58,920 bases of DNA from Thalassotalea sp. (GCA_022448425.1 JAKVCY010000079.1:1-58920); one strand, 5' to 3'; counted from the stretch's first letter, positions 1 through 11,027 are shown. The notes: a model not told the origin generated them from the sequence alone. A program made the numbers and translations.

Positions 1-45
1 GCAAAAGTCATCGACATCACAAAATAATTCAACTAGATTCTTCAT
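1..45 (-). CDS. IS982-family transposase, N-terminal fragment (cut by window edge)
   Basis: The first 15 codons read MKNLVELFCDVDDFC on the minus strand and continue past the left edge. This opening is very like the start of IS982-family DDE transposases, which commonly begin with a short hydrophobic helix followed by FCDVDDFC. The product would cut and join the ends of its own element. With only 15 residues visible the family call is recognition of a characteristic start, and whether the gene is intact cannot be told. Confidence 0.6.
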   Translation of the reverse strand, partial: MKNLVELFCDVDDFC

Positions 46-140
46 GCCTGTTCCTTGTTAGATTGAATCGTTCTTGGTCGAAAGCTCCGATCTAGGAACA
101 GGCATTTAGTTCAATTTCTTAAACGGGATTGGGGTTAAGT
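1..140 (-). mobile_element. IS982-family insertion sequence, right-hand end only
   Basis: The transposase start at 45 and about 95 bp of upstream sequence are visible; the rest lies beyond the left edge. An 11-bp inverted repeat (ATGCCTGTTCC at 44-54, its complement at 95-105) can form a hairpin over the transposase start, a common way to limit IS transposase expression. The outer boundary is placed near 140, where the minus strand begins ACTTAACCCC, just before the murA terminator. That boundary is inferred, because the opposite terminal repeat and target duplication are not in view. Confidence 0.55.
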
Positions 141-160
141 AACAGTGTTAAAGCAATAAT

Positions 161-187
161 AATAAAGGGCGCTAAGCGCCCTTTATT
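161..187. terminator. Rho-independent terminator after murA
   Basis: A 12-bp perfect stem (AATAAAGGGCGC at 161-172, complement at 176-187) closes a three-base TAA loop. A/T-rich arms on both sides allow it to work in either direction. On the minus strand it lies 35 bp after the murA stop, and it separates murA from the IS fragment. Confidence 0.85.
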
Positions 188-221
188 ATATCTAGAAGAT
201 AACTATCGATATACGATAAGT

Positions 222-1505
<1,284 letters not shown>

Positions 1506-1763
1506 TTATAGCGGAAGGTTGAACATTTTGTCACGTTGCCATTGGTCAGGCGTGAATGTTTTGATTGTAACCGCATGAATACGACCATCACTGATCGCAG
1601 GAGATAACGGGCTGTAAATCGCCTGTTGCTTTTTAACGCGACTTAACTCACCAAAGATTTCAGCAACCGCAATCACTTTGCATTGAGAGCCGTCAAAGGC
1701 TACATGTAATTCGTCTAACTCAATAGCATCTTTAATTAATTGTTCGATTTCTGAAATTTCCAA
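1506..1763 (-). CDS. ibaG: BolA-family protein IbaG
   Basis: This 85-residue protein has the compact BolA fold pattern, with a conserved block around SPAISDGRIHAVTIKTFTP in which the histidine is a likely iron-sulfur or glutaredoxin ligand. BolA proteins partner monothiol glutaredoxins in Fe-S trafficking; IbaG is the paralogue linked to acid resistance in E. coli. Its place between mlaB and murA is the same as in E. coli, which separates it from BolA itself. The gap to mlaB is only 21 bp, so it is probably co-transcribed with mla. Confidence 0.92.
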   Translation of the reverse strand: MEISEIEQLIKDAIELDELHVAFDGSQCKVIAVAEIFGELSRVKKQQAIYSPLSPAISDGRIHAVTIKTFTPDQWQRDKMFNLPL

Positions 1764-1784
1764 CGGACGTTCTCCAAATGAATG

Positions 1785-2084
1785 TTAGTCAGCAGTCGGC
1801 AGAAATTGGCTGACCGCGCTTAGTTGCGCTAATTTTAATAAATCTGAGGGGAGATGTGCAAATGTTAACTGACACTTGTGTGCAGTTGCTTGTTCAACAA
1901 GGTAAAGTAACCATGCAAGACCTGCCGTATCGGCTTCTGTAACATCCGATAAATCAACCAAGGTGTTTTGCGTTTTCGTTATTTTACGCTCATTTGCTTT
2001 GGAAATTTTTTCTACGGAATGACGATTCAGTTGACCGCGTAGCTTAGCCACGCCGTCAACGATATCAATGGAGAGCTTACTCAT
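1785..2084 (-). CDS. mlaB: STAS-domain protein MlaB
   Basis: A 99-residue single STAS domain (anti-sigma-antagonist fold). The segment LVDLSDVTEADTAGLAWLL is the typical STAS strand-turn-helix carrying the conserved D-S/T position. In the MlaFEDB complex it sits on the cytoplasmic face and binds the ATPase MlaF, which is needed for complex assembly and activity. It follows mlaC by 6 bp in the usual mlaFEDCB order, so assignment rests on both fold and context. Confidence 0.92.
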   Translation of the reverse strand: MSKLSIDIVDGVAKLRGQLNRHSVEKISKANERKITKTQNTLVDLSDVTEADTAGLAWLLYLVEQATAHKCQLTFAHLPSDLLKLAQLSAVSQFLPTAD

Positions 2085-2090
2085 AGTTGA

Positions 2091-2720
2091 TTAAATTCCG
2101 TCTTTAAACACAACGTCACGTGTCGCTTTTTCTCTAAGCATTTCGGTAACGTGAGTTAAACCCTTTTGGCGAATAATACTATTTAGCTCAGACTGCTTAC
2201 TGTCTAACAAACTCACGCCCTCGGCAACCATATCGAACGCTTTCCATTCATTTTTCTTACGGTTGTTACGCACCTTAAATGAGATGTCGATAGGATCTCT
2301 GCCAGGCTCGATTACCACAGTTTTAACCATGACAATCTTCTCTTTGTTTAACTTCTTGGTAGGATCAAATCGTACTTCTTGATTGTTGTACAAAGTAAAT
2401 ACTTGCGCATATGAAGTCACCAGGTAGTCTCTAAAGACTGGAATGAATGCCTTGCGTTCCTCTGCTGTAGTGCTCTTTATATTTCTGCCAATCACTTTTA
2501 ATGCAGCATAACGATAATCGATATAAGGTAGTAATTCCTCTTTTACGATTGTTTTAAGCAAATTCGGATCTTTCTTTATTGCCGCTTGCTCAGTCGCTAC
2601 GCGCTTAAAGGTGATATCAGCAACGGTTTGCACCATTTCATATGGGTTCGACTTATCAACTTCCGCTAATGCTGAAGCTGATAAGAACAATGAAAAAAGC
2701 GTAAATAATAAGACTCTCAT
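2091..2720 (-). CDS. mlaC: Periplasmic phospholipid-binding protein MlaC
   Basis: MlaC shuttles phospholipids across the periplasm between the outer-membrane MlaA complex and the inner-membrane MlaFEDB complex. The 209-residue product starts with a cleavable signal peptide (about residues 1-19, ending ASALA). It then shows the Tol-Tol-MlaC (Ttg2D) domain pattern, including the YRYAALKVIGRN block and a long helix-strand region ending near residue 195. Length and position after mlaD are standard. Confidence 0.94.
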   Translation of the reverse strand: MRVLLFTLFSLFLSASALAEVDKSNPYEMVQTVADITFKRVATEQAAIKKDPNLLKTIVKEELLPYIDYRYAALKVIGRNIKSTTAEERKAFIPVFRDYLVTSYAQVFTLYNNQEVRFDPTKKLNKEKIVMVKTVVIEPGRDPIDISFKVRNNRKKNEWKAFDMVAEGVSLLDSKQSELNSIIRQKGLTHVTEMLREKATRDVVFKDGI

Positions 2721-2741
2721 CGGTTCTCCTTGTGTGTAGGG

Positions 2742-3221
2742 CTATTCGCCACTTCCTTGGCTAAATAAAAACTGTCCAATCAACTCTTCAAGCACAAGTG
2801 CTGGCTTGGTATCTTCGATAAAGTCACCCGGCTGAAGCGTTTCTAGCGATTCGTCAACGAAGCCTGGTTCTAAACCAAGGTATTGTTCACCTAGTAAACC
2901 GGCAGTTAAAATTGAGACTGACGTTGCTTCTGAAAAGTCCTTGTATTGGGCATTAATATCCATAGTGACGACAGGAGTAAAATCTTCGCTATCAAGCGCA
3001 ATGTTACTCACTCGGCCAACTACAACGCCACCTACCTTGATTGGTGAACGTACTTTAAGGCCACCAATGTTATCGAATTTAGCGTACAGCTGATAAGTTT
3101 CACCATTGCCTGAAATGCCTGAATCAGCCACTTTTAAGGACAATGCAAGCAGGGCTGCAATACCTAAGGTTACGAAGAAACCTACCATTAACTCTAATTT
3201 TTTGGACGTCATGTCACTCAC
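2742..3221 (-). CDS. mlaD: MCE-domain protein MlaD of the phospholipid ABC transporter
   Basis: MlaD forms the hexameric MCE ring on the periplasmic side of the MlaFEDB complex. The 159-residue protein has one N-terminal membrane helix (about residues 11-28) and a single MCE domain (about 40-120) with the characteristic YAKFDNIGGLKVRSPIKVGG motif. Short MCE proteins like this are typical of Mla rather than of the multi-domain PqiB or YebT proteins. Start and spacing (20 bp after mlaE) fit an operon. Confidence 0.95.
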   Translation of the reverse strand: MSDMTSKKLELMVGFFVTLGIAALLALSLKVADSGISGNGETYQLYAKFDNIGGLKVRSPIKVGGVVVGRVSNIALDSEDFTPVVTMDINAQYKDFSEATSVSILTAGLLGEQYLGLEPGFVDESLETLQPGDFIEDTKPALVLEELIGQFLFSQGSGE

Positions 3222-3240
3222 CTAACTTATCAATACTCGA

Positions 3241-4017
3241 TTAACGGGCAAACATTAAAGCCGTTAACACAAAATCTAAACCTAACACTAACAATGAAGA
3301 CTGCACTACGGTTGCTGTGGTCGCTCGGCTTATGCCTTCTGACGTTGGCTCACATGCATAACCTTTATAAACCGCAATCCAAGTTACCACGAATGCAAAC
3401 ACTAAACTTTTAATTACACCGTTCATGATGTCTTTCTGGAAATCTACTTGCGCTTGCATAACAGACCAGAAAGTACCGCTGTCTACGCCTAGCCAATCAA
3501 CACCAACCAAATGGGCGCCCAAAATGCCAACCATAGAAAAGATGGCCGCTAGTAACGGTAAGCTAATAAAGCCTGCCCAAAAGCGTGGAGCGATAACACG
3601 ACGAAGTGGATCGACGGCCATCATTTCCATACTTGAAAGCTGTTCTGTAGCTTTCATTAAACCAATTTCTGCAGTCAGTGCCGAACCTGCACGACCCGCA
3701 AATAAGAGTGCTGCTACAACAGGTCCTAACTCGCGTAACAATGACAAGGCTACCATCGGCCCTAAGCTCGCTTCAGCACCATAGCCTACTAAAATAGTAT
3801 AGCCCTGTAGTGCTAGCACCATGCCGATGAAGGTACCAGATACAACGATAATCATCAGTGACAAGACACCGACGGCATATAGCTGATTAACCAATAACGG
3901 GAAGCCTTTCTTCGGGTTAGGTACCTGAATAATGGCTGATATTAACATTAAAACTGCTCGGCCAAGACCAGAGACTATATCAATGGTTTTCCTACCAATA
4001 GATGCAATAAAATTCAC
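3241..4017 (-). CDS. mlaE: Lipid ABC transporter permease MlaE
   Basis: This is the membrane subunit of the MlaFEDB phospholipid transporter. The 258-residue protein has five to six hydrophobic segments and the conserved MlaE-family signatures LALQGYTIL and [25 protein letters not shown] (the latter at about residues 93-117), where the permease contacts the ATPase. It starts 3 bp after mlaF ends, so the two are translationally linked. Size and order match the family. Confidence 0.96.
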   Translation of the reverse strand: MNFIASIGRKTIDIVSGLGRAVLMLISAIIQVPNPKKGFPLLVNQLYAVGVLSLMIIVVSGTFIGMVLALQGYTILVGYGAEASLGPMVALSLLRELGPVVAALLFAGRAGSALTAEIGLMKATEQLSSMEMMAVDPLRRVIAPRFWAGFISLPLLAAIFSMVGILGAHLVGVDWLGVDSGTFWSVMQAQVDFQKDIMNGVIKSLVFAFVVTWIAVYKGYACEPTSEGISRATTATVVQSSLLVLGLDFVLTALMFAR

Positions 4018-4020
4018 TAC

Positions 4021-4824
4021 TTAAACGCTTCCTTTAATAAGCTCTTTCTCATATGCAGGCGCAGGGAAATGGAAAGGTACAGGGCCATCAGCTTCACCTT
4101 TTACGAACTGACGCACTAGCGGCGACGTTTGTTCTCTGATTTGTTCAGGTGTACCGTGACCAATGATTTTTTGCTCAGCGATAATATAAATATAGTCGGC
4201 GATGCTCATTACTTCTGGTACATCGTGTGACACTACAACCGAGGTTAAACCTAGCGCATCGTTTAACGACTTAATTAAGCGAACAATAACTCCCATTGAA
4301 ATAGGGTCTTGGCCCGCGAAAGGCTCGTCGTACATGATTAATTCTGGGTCAAGTGCGATAGCGCGAGCTAGCGCTGCTCGTCTTGCCATACCGCCAGATA
4401 ATTCGCTTGGTTTGAGGTGACGAGCACCACGTAAACCGACCGCCTCAAGCTTCATTAAGACTATTTTTTTGATTATGTGTTCAGGTAGTTGACTGTGTTC
4501 GCGAATTGGGAATGCGATATTGTCGTAAACAGACATCTCACTGAACAAAGCGCCACTCTGGAATAACATACTCATGCGCTTACGCACTTGATACAAGTTA
4601 TTGCGTGAGAGCTTAGGGATGTTTTGACCGTCAAAGAGAATATCGCCGCTTTCAGGCTTAAGCTGACCACCCATTAGACGTAATAAGGTTGTTTTACCAA
4701 TACCACTCGGGCCCATGATGGCTGTTACCTTTCCCTTAGGTATCGACAAGCTAATGTTGTCGTAAATCGTCCGCTCTTCTCGTTTAAAGGTTACGTTATT
4801 AATTTCAACCAAAGTTTCTGACAT
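4021..4824 (-). CDS. mlaF: Phospholipid ABC transporter ATPase MlaF
   Basis: MlaF is the cytoplasmic ATPase powering the Mla phospholipid transporter. The 267-residue protein has Walker A GPSGIGKTT (38-46), the signature LSGGMARRA (142-150) and Walker B ELIMYDEPFAG (161-171). The methionine after LSGG, where most transporters have Q, is typical of MlaF. It is the first gene of mlaFEDCB-ibaG-murA and diverges from the antiporter gene at 5131. Confidence 0.96.
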   Translation of the reverse strand: MSETLVEINNVTFKREERTIYDNISLSIPKGKVTAIMGPSGIGKTTLLRLMGGQLKPESGDILFDGQNIPKLSRNNLYQVRKRMSMLFQSGALFSEMSVYDNIAFPIREHSQLPEHIIKKIVLMKLEAVGLRGARHLKPSELSGGMARRAALARAIALDPELIMYDEPFAGQDPISMGVIVRLIKSLNDALGLTSVVVSHDVPEVMSIADYIYIIAEQKIIGHGTPEQIREQTSPLVRQFVKGEADGPVPFHFPAPAYEKELIKGSV

Positions 4825-5130
4825 TCAACTGGCGCTTTACTATTATTCTAGGTGGCGAATATTACCTTAGCGAATACCATTGTTCATCAGTATTTGACAA
4901 ATTTTTACAGTTAAATTGTTTAAAAGTGTAAGCAACACCCCAATAATTTTTCCATTGGCGGTCAATTAGAAGATGTCGGCATCACAACGTACTGGGGGTA
5001 CAGCTATTCATTACGCAGGAAATGTGCCGTTAAAGTGAACAATTGAGCAAGAATTTCTAGCTTATCTCAATTTCTTCTTTTTTTTTACCTAGTTAACAGC
5101 GACAATTTAGAGAAGTTTTAGGAGTTCTCA
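4825..5130. promoter_or_regulatory. Divergent promoter region between mlaF and the yrbG-kds-lpt operon
   Basis: This 306-bp gap has no convincing gene. It must hold the promoters of both operons. A TTGACA hexamer is present on the plus strand at 4894-4899, but no good -10 lies at the usual distance. The antiporter start at 5131 has a clear TAGGAG ribosome-binding site about 8 bp upstream. No strong inverted repeat was found. Confidence 0.5.
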
Positions 5131-6102
5131 ATGTTACTGCAAGTTTTAATTTTAGTTGTTTCACTTGTAGCGCTAGTTTATAGCGCTGATAAGTTTGTTT
5201 ACGGTGCGTCTTCTGTCGCTCGTAACTTCGGCGTTTCCCCGATGATTATTGGTTTAACCATTGTCGCTATGGGGTCTTCCGCGCCTGAAATGATGGTAGC
5301 AGGGACAGCATCACTTGGGGGAAACCCCGATACAGCAATTGGTAATGCGATAGGTTCGAACATTACTAATATTGCGCTAGTGTTAGGTTTAACGGCACTA
5401 ATACAACCATTACAAGTATCTTCGTCGACAATTAAGCGTGAATTGCCACTAATTTTAATTGTCACCTTGATTGCATTTTTCATGATTATTAACAGTTACT
5501 TTTCATTCGTTGAAGGTGCTGTATTGTTATTCGGCTTTTTTGCTTACATTGGTATTTTATTGTTCATCACGTTAAAGCGTGCGCGAGCTAATTCAGTAGA
5601 TGATCCAATGATTGTTGAAGCAGAGGCTGAAGTGCCAGAAGCAACCAGCAATGGCATGGCATTTTTCTGGTTAACATTTGGTATTATTTTATTACCGCTC
5701 AGCGCTAGCTATTTAGTCGACTCAGCTGTATTTATTGCCAAAGAATTTGGCGTTAGTGACTTAGTGGTTGGCCTAACCATTATTGCTATAGGTACAAGCC
5801 TACCCGAATTAGCTGCAAGCATTATGAGTATTATCAAAAAAGAAGATGACCTAGCACTTGGTAATATCATTGGATCTAATATCTTCAATATTCTTGCTGT
5901 GTTATCACTTGCGGGTATTTTCGCGCCTGGCGCTATTGATGAAATGGCGGCGAGTCGCGATGCGCCTTACATGGTAGGTGTGACGCTCTTGTTATTTGCG
6001 CTTTGTTTTAGCCGACATAAAGGGGCATTCCGTGTCACACGGGTGAAAGGTGCGGTACTATTGCTGACCTTTATTGCATATCAATTTTTACTGTTCGCTT
6101 AA
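5131..6102 (+). CDS. yrbG: Calcium/sodium antiporter of the YrbG family
   Basis: A 323-residue inner-membrane cation exchanger of the CaCA superfamily, predicted to swap Ca2+ for Na+. Two internal repeats of about five helices each carry the alpha-repeat motifs: GSSAPE (48-53) with GNAIGSN (71-77), and GTSLPE (221-226) with GNIIGSN (244-250). The acidic residues in these motifs bind the cations. A charged loop at about 150-175 links the halves. It heads the kdsD-kdsC-lpt run exactly as in E. coli; true substrates of YrbG are not firmly known. Confidence 0.93.
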   Translation: MLLQVLILVVSLVALVYSADKFVYGASSVARNFGVSPMIIGLTIVAMGSSAPEMMVAGTASLGGNPDTAIGNAIGSNITNIALVLGLTALIQPLQVSSSTIKRELPLILIVTLIAFFMIINSYFSFVEGAVLLFGFFAYIGILLFITLKRARANSVDDPMIVEAEAEVPEATSNGMAFFWLTFGIILLPLSASYLVDSAVFIAKEFGVSDLVVGLTIIAIGTSLPELAASIMSIIKKEDDLALGNIIGSNIFNILAVLSLAGIFAPGAIDEMAASRDAPYMVGVTLLLFALCFSRHKGAFRVTRVKGAVLLLTFIAYQFLLFA

Positions 6103-6120
6103 GGAACCATCAAGCCAGCT

Positions 6121-7086
6121 ATGAATGATTTTATCGCACTAGCAAAACAGGTTATTGATATTGAACAGCGAGCCGTCACGGGCTTGCAACAATATCTAGA
6201 TGAAAGTTTTGCCGCCGCCTGTTCAGCGATGTTCGATTGTTCCGGCCGTGTCATTGTCGTTGGCATGGGGAAATCGGGACATGTTGGTGGGAAAATCGCA
6301 GCAACACTCGCAAGTACGGGTACGCCAGCATTTTTCGTTCACCCTGGCGAAGCAAGTCATGGCGACTTGGGCATGATCACGAAAGACGATGTGGTGCTGG
6401 CGATTTCAAATTCAGGTGAGACAGGAGAAGTGCTGTCAATTATTCCTGTTATTAAGCGCATTGGAGCAACACTTATTGGCATGACTGGCAATGCCGAATC
6501 TACGTTAGCAAAAGTGTCTGAGCATCATGTCTGTATTCAAGTGGAAGAAGAGGCCTGCCCACTTGGACTAGCGCCAACATCAAGCACGACAGCAACGTTA
6601 GTGATGGGAGATGCTATCGCGGTTGCATTGCTTAATGCCCGTGGCTTTACTGCCGATGATTTCGCGCTATCGCATCCTGGCGGTAGTTTAGGTAAACGAC
6701 TCTTGTTGCGCTTAGACGATATTATGCACGCCGGTGAGCGCCTACCTAAAGTCAGTGAACAAGCGCCTATCAAAGAAGCATTGATTGAAATGTCAGCTAA
6801 AGGTTTAGGCATGACAGCAGTTGTTGATGAACAGGGTAAGTTGGCAGGTATCTTTACTGACGGTGACTTACGCAGAATCCTCGACAGTAAAATCGATATC
6901 CACAAAGATCAAATCGCTTCGGTTATGACATTATCGCCGACCGTAGCTACATCACAGATGTTGGCTGCTGAAGCTTTAAAAGTGATGGAACAAAAGAAGA
7001 TTAACGGTTTGATTGTAGTAGACGATCAACATGTACCAGTAGGTGCGATGAATATGCACGACTTGCTTACATCGGGAGTATTCTAA
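6121..7086 (+). CDS. kdsD: Arabinose-5-phosphate isomerase KdsD
   Basis: KdsD converts ribulose 5-phosphate to arabinose 5-phosphate, the first step toward the Kdo sugar of lipopolysaccharide. The 321-residue protein has an N-terminal SIS sugar-isomerase domain with GMGKSG (48-53) and SNSGET (96-101), the catalytic-site stretch HPGEASHGDLGM, and two CBS domains from about residue 200 to the end. Its stop overlaps the kdsC start by one base, and lptC follows, keeping Kdo synthesis beside LPS export. Confidence 0.96.
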   Translation: MNDFIALAKQVIDIEQRAVTGLQQYLDESFAAACSAMFDCSGRVIVVGMGKSGHVGGKIAATLASTGTPAFFVHPGEASHGDLGMITKDDVVLAISNSGETGEVLSIIPVIKRIGATLIGMTGNAESTLAKVSEHHVCIQVEEEACPLGLAPTSSTTATLVMGDAIAVALLNARGFTADDFALSHPGGSLGKRLLLRLDDIMHAGERLPKVSEQAPIKEALIEMSAKGLGMTAVVDEQGKLAGIFTDGDLRRILDSKIDIHKDQIASVMTLSPTVATSQMLAAEALKVMEQKKINGLIVVDDQHVPVGAMNMHDLLTSGVF

Positions 7087-7643
7087 TGACGATCATGATT
7101 GACACCCTATATGGTGATGTTGCTGATACCGTTTATGAAGCGGCTAAGCAAATAAAGCTGCTGGTATGCGATGTTGACGGCGTTTTCTCTGATGGCCGTA
7201 TTTACCTGGGTAACGACGGTGAAGAGTTAAAAGCATTTCACACTAAAGACGGCTTTGGTGTTAAAGCGTTAATTAGCTCTGGTGTTGAAGTGGCGATTAT
7301 TACTGGCCGAACCTCGAATATAGTTAAGAACAGAATGACGGCATTAAATGTTAGTCACATCGTCCAAGGACAAGAAAACAAACTCCCAAGTTTATATAAA
7401 CTTATTGCTGACCTAGAGCTTCAACCAGAGCAGGTGGCTTATATTGGCGATGACATGGCAGACCTTCCATGTATTGAGGCAGTAGGCTTAGGTGTAGCGG
7501 TTAATGACGCACATCCTTTTGTGATTAAGAATGCCAATTACCAAACGTTTACACGTGGCGGCTTCGGCGCAGTAAGAGAGTTATGCGATTTGATCATGCA
7601 AAGCCAAGGCACATTAGCTGATGCGAAAGGCGCGAGTATATGA
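7086..7643 (+). CDS. kdsC: 3-deoxy-D-manno-octulosonate 8-phosphate phosphatase KdsC
   Basis: KdsC removes phosphate from Kdo 8-phosphate, giving free Kdo. The 185-residue HAD phosphatase has the nucleophile motif CDVDGVFSDG (Asp29, Asp31) and the late motif YIGDDMADLP near residue 118. It is a cap-less tetrameric-type HAD protein of the usual length. The start overlaps the kdsD stop and its end overlaps lptC by 4 bp, so the three are translationally coupled. Confidence 0.96.
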   Translation: MTIMIDTLYGDVADTVYEAAKQIKLLVCDVDGVFSDGRIYLGNDGEELKAFHTKDGFGVKALISSGVEVAIITGRTSNIVKNRMTALNVSHIVQGQENKLPSLYKLIADLELQPEQVAYIGDDMADLPCIEAVGLGVAVNDAHPFVIKNANYQTFTRGGFGAVRELCDLIMQSQGTLADAKGASI

Positions 7644-8206
7644 ATCGTTTAAATAGTTTAGCATTGGTTGCTTTACTGCTTAGCGCTACTGGCTATGGCA
7701 TCATTCAGTGGCAAACGTCACAAAATGAGCAACCTGAAACTATTGAAACTGAATTAACGCCTGACTTTATTGCAGAAGCGTTAAAGAGCACCATATACAG
7801 TGAAAGTGGACGCTTATCTCACAAAATAGACGCCCAGCGAATGGAGCATTATGCAGACCTTGCTTTTACGCAGTTCGAAAAGCCCAATTATACTTTGTAT
7901 CCACGAGGTGATGCTTTACCATGGAAACTCGAAGCATTAGAAGGCACGCTTTATAATAATAACCGTGTCGTGTTGAAGAATCGGGTTAAATTAATGGCTA
8001 CATCGCCTGACAGCCTGATTCAAGAAATAAACTGTAAATATCTAGAGCTTGATTTAAATACCAATATTATCAGCTCTGACCAAACGATATTAATCCAAGG
8101 AAAAGACTTTACTATGTATGGCTCTGGATTAATTATTGACTTAAATACCAAACAAATGACGTTGACTGAACATGTACAAACCATTTACAAAAAAACGCTT
8201 AGCTAG
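7640..8206 (+). CDS. lptC: LPS export component LptC
   Basis: LptC is the single-pass inner-membrane subunit that receives LPS from LptB2FG and hands it to LptA. The 188-residue protein has one N-terminal membrane helix (about residues 7-24) and a periplasmic beta-jellyroll domain recognised by its repeated strand pattern and by position. It overlaps kdsC by 4 bp and lptA by 35 bp in a different frame. Confidence 0.92.
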   Translation: MNRLNSLALVALLLSATGYGIIQWQTSQNEQPETIETELTPDFIAEALKSTIYSESGRLSHKIDAQRMEHYADLAFTQFEKPNYTLYPRGDALPWKLEALEGTLYNNNRVVLKNRVKLMATSPDSLIQEINCKYLELDLNTNIISSDQTILIQGKDFTMYGSGLIIDLNTKQMTLTEHVQTIYKKTLS

Positions 8207-8687
8207 TGTACTGGTCACTGCGTTACTGGCGGCCCCTTTAGCGCAGGCAGCGAAAATTGATTTAGAAAAGGAAATTCTGATCAAGGCGGGTAGAACCGCA
8301 GGCGATTTAAAAAATAGGATAGCAACCTACTTGGACAACGTTGTTATTTCTCAGGGCTCTTTGTCTATCAAGGCTGACCTTGTGCAAGTGCATAGCTTTG
8401 AAAACAAAGATGCTGAAACCTATGTTGCCAAAGGCGAGCCAGCAGTTTTTGAACAGCTACTAGAAGATGGTAGTAAAATTCAGCTTCAAGCCGATGAAAT
8501 TCGCTACGAGCCTAACACTTATAACATTACCATTACTGGTAATGCACTGTTAAGCCAAGCGGGTAGTGAAGTACGCGGTAGCAAAATTGTTTACAACACC
8601 TTAACTGAGCAGTTAGAGGCAGAAGGCGGCAGTGATAGTGGCGTAACCACAATATTAAAGCCAAAATCAAAGGGTGATAACGAATAA
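8172..8687 (+). CDS. lptA: Periplasmic LPS-bridge protein LptA
   Basis: LptA polymerises into the periplasmic bridge carrying LPS to the outer membrane. The 171-residue product begins with a signal peptide (about residues 1-26, basic MYKPFTKKR then a hydrophobic core ending AQA) and continues as an OstA/LptA-type beta-jellyroll with the usual block NITITGNALLSQAGSEVRGS. The 35-bp overlap with lptC is unusually long, but the start gives a complete signal peptide, so it is preferred. The stop abuts lptB. Confidence 0.94.
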   Translation: MYKPFTKKRLASVLVTALLAAPLAQAAKIDLEKEILIKAGRTAGDLKNRIATYLDNVVISQGSLSIKADLVQVHSFENKDAETYVAKGEPAVFEQLLEDGSKIQLQADEIRYEPNTYNITITGNALLSQAGSEVRGSKIVYNTLTEQLEAEGGSDSGVTTILKPKSKGDNE

Positions 8688-9431
8688 ATGACGAACGCAG
8701 TTTCATCGGTGACGCTCAGTGCCAAAGGTCTTGCTAAGGCATACAAGGGACGTAGGGTAGTAAAGAATGTCAGCTTGCAAGTGAGTGCAGGCCAGATTGT
8801 TGGTTTACTCGGTCCGAATGGTGCAGGTAAAACGACATCGTTTTATATGATTGTTGGTTTAGTGCCAAATGACGCAGGTAAAATTACCTTGAGCGATGAC
8901 GACCTTACGTTGTTACCAATGCATGAGCGTGCGAGACGTGGTATTGGCTATTTACCACAAGAAGCGTCTATCTTTAGAAAGCTAACGGTGTATGAAAACA
9001 TCATGGCTATTTTGCAAACACGCAAAGATTTATCTGCTGTTGAACGCGAAGATAAAGTTGAATCATTGATTGAAGAATTCAACATTGGTCATATTCGTGA
9101 CAACACCGGCATGAGTTTATCTGGTGGTGAGCGCCGCCGTGTAGAGATTGCTCGAGCCTTAGCAGCCGATCCGCAATTTATCTTGCTTGATGAACCTTTT
9201 GCAGGAGTCGATCCAATTTCGGTTGGTGATATCAAAAAGATTATCATGCACTTAAAGAATCGTGGCATTGGTGTCTTGATTACCGACCACAATGTTAGAG
9301 AAACGTTAGACGTTTGTGAACACGCTTACATTGTTAGCCATGGAGAATTAATTGCCGAAGGTGACGCCGATCAAATTCTTGCAAATCAGCAGGTAAGAGA
9401 TGTATACCTTGGGGAGCAATTCAAGCTATAG
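8688..9431 (+). CDS. lptB: LPS export ABC transporter ATPase LptB
   Basis: LptB supplies the energy for LPS extraction from the inner membrane with LptF, LptG and LptC. The 247-residue ABC ATPase has Walker A GPNGAGKT (42-49), the signature [15 protein letters not shown] and Walker [14 protein letters not shown], the sequence pattern characteristic of LptB. It starts directly after the lptA stop. lptF and lptG are not in the window, as is usual. Confidence 0.97.
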   Translation: MTNAVSSVTLSAKGLAKAYKGRRVVKNVSLQVSAGQIVGLLGPNGAGKTTSFYMIVGLVPNDAGKITLSDDDLTLLPMHERARRGIGYLPQEASIFRKLTVYENIMAILQTRKDLSAVEREDKVESLIEEFNIGHIRDNTGMSLSGGERRRVEIARALAADPQFILLDEPFAGVDPISVGDIKKIIMHLKNRGIGVLITDHNVRETLDVCEHAYIVSHGELIAEGDADQILANQQVRDVYLGEQFKL

Positions 9432-9496
9432 TAAGGCTATACAAGTGAGATTTAATGATTTTAATCAGAACAATTATAGGAAATAGTGAAATCTAG

Positions 9497-10999
9497 ATGC
9501 GTCCTTCACTTCAACTGAAAATAGGTCAACAGCTAACAATGACGCCGCAATTGCAGCAGGCGATCAAATTGTTGCAACTTTCTACGTTAGACCTTCAACA
9601 AGAAATTCAGGAAGCGCTTGAAAGCAACCCTTTATTGGAAGTTGATGAATCTTCTTCATCGACTGACGAAAATCAAAAAAGTATTGAAGAAGAATACTCA
9701 GCAACCGTACAAGCAGAGCAGCCAAGCTCTGATGGCAGTGAAGACGCTGCGCCTACCATTGATGAAGTCAGCACAACCGAAGCTATGGAAACTAACGACA
9801 TTCCTGAGGAGCTGTCTGTAGATAGTACCTGGGATGATAGTTTCAGTGCAGGAGTATCGAGCTCTGGTATCGGCACTGCAGGCGGCGATGATTATGTTTA
9901 TCAGGGCGAAACAACAGAATCTATTCGTGACCATTTGCGCTGGCAGATGGAGCTCACCCCGTTTACCGAAACAGACGAAGCAATTGCACTTGCTATTATC
10001 GATGCAGTTGATGATGCTGGTTATTTAACTGTTTCTGCCGAAGATATTTTAGAAAGTTTAGGTCTGGAAGAAGTAGAACTTGATGAAATTGAAGCGGTGC
10101 TAAAACGCGTTAATATGTTCGACCCAATTGGTGTCGCTGCACGCTCAATTCCTGAGTGCTTATTAATTCAGTTGAATCAATTTGATGATGACACACCTTA
10201 TTTAGCCGAAAGTAAGCAGGTAATCTCTGAGCACATTGATTTATTAGGCAATCGTGACTATCGTCAGATTATGCGCAAAACAAAACTGAAAGAAGATCAG
10301 TTGCGTGAAGTGCTTAGATTAATTCAATCGTTAAATCCTCGACCTGGCGATGCTGTGGTGCAGGGTGATGATCAATACGTCATTCCTGATGTCTCGGTAG
10401 AAAAGAAAAATGGTCGTTGGGTGGTTGAGTTAAACCCAAATACCGCACCTAAATTGAGTATTAATCAACAATACGCTGCCATGTCTAAAAGCATGAAATC
10501 GTCTGACGATAATCAATTCATTCGCTCAAATTTACAAGAAGCGAAGTGGTTTATAAAAAGTTTAGAAAGTCGCAACGAAACGCTATTAAAAGTGTCTAAT
10601 TGTATAGTTCAACGCCAGCAAGGCTTCTTTGAGTATGGTCCAGAGGCTATGCGCCCAATGGTGTTGAACGATATTGCGGAAGCAGTCGACATGCATGAGT
10701 CGACGATATCGCGTGTTACAACGCAAAAATACATGCATACACCGAGAGGTATTTTTGAATTGAAATACTTCTTCTCAAGTCACGTAAGCACAGAAAATGG
10801 GGGGGAATGTTCTTCAACTGCTATCAGAGCATTAATTAAAAAGCTTGTTTCAGCTGAAAACCCATCAAAACCATTAAGTGATAGCAAAATGGCTGAATTA
10901 CTCGCTGAACAAGGAATTAATGTGGCGAGGCGGACAATAGCTAAATATCGTGAATCTTTATCTATTCCTCCGTCAAATCAAAGAAAAAGTTTACTATAA
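9497..10999 (+). CDS. rpoN: RNA polymerase sigma-54 factor RpoN
   Basis: Sigma-54 directs RNA polymerase to -24/-12 promoters that need AAA+ activators, typically for nitrogen and motility genes. The 500-residue protein shows region I (residues 1-50, rich in Gln and Leu), an acidic region II (about 50-130), the core-binding domain, and the RpoN box ARRTIAKYR (477-485) near the C-terminus that reads the -24 element. It lies 65 bp after lptB and is followed by hpf and ptsN, the classic order. Confidence 0.97.
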   Translation: MRPSLQLKIGQQLTMTPQLQQAIKLLQLSTLDLQQEIQEALESNPLLEVDESSSSTDENQKSIEEEYSATVQAEQPSSDGSEDAAPTIDEVSTTEAMETNDIPEELSVDSTWDDSFSAGVSSSGIGTAGGDDYVYQGETTESIRDHLRWQMELTPFTETDEAIALAIIDAVDDAGYLTVSAEDILESLGLEEVELDEIEAVLKRVNMFDPIGVAARSIPECLLIQLNQFDDDTPYLAESKQVISEHIDLLGNRDYRQIMRKTKLKEDQLREVLRLIQSLNPRPGDAVVQGDDQYVIPDVSVEKKNGRWVVELNPNTAPKLSINQQYAAMSKSMKSSDDNQFIRSNLQEAKWFIKSLESRNETLLKVSNCIVQRQQGFFEYGPEAMRPMVLNDIAEAVDMHESTISRVTTQKYMHTPRGIFELKYFFSSHVSTENGGECSSTAIRALIKKLVSAENPSKPLSDSKMAELLAEQGINVARRTIAKYRESLSIPPSNQRKSLL

Positions 11000-11027
11000 G
11001 TAACACAAGCAATGAGGATAACAGCTT

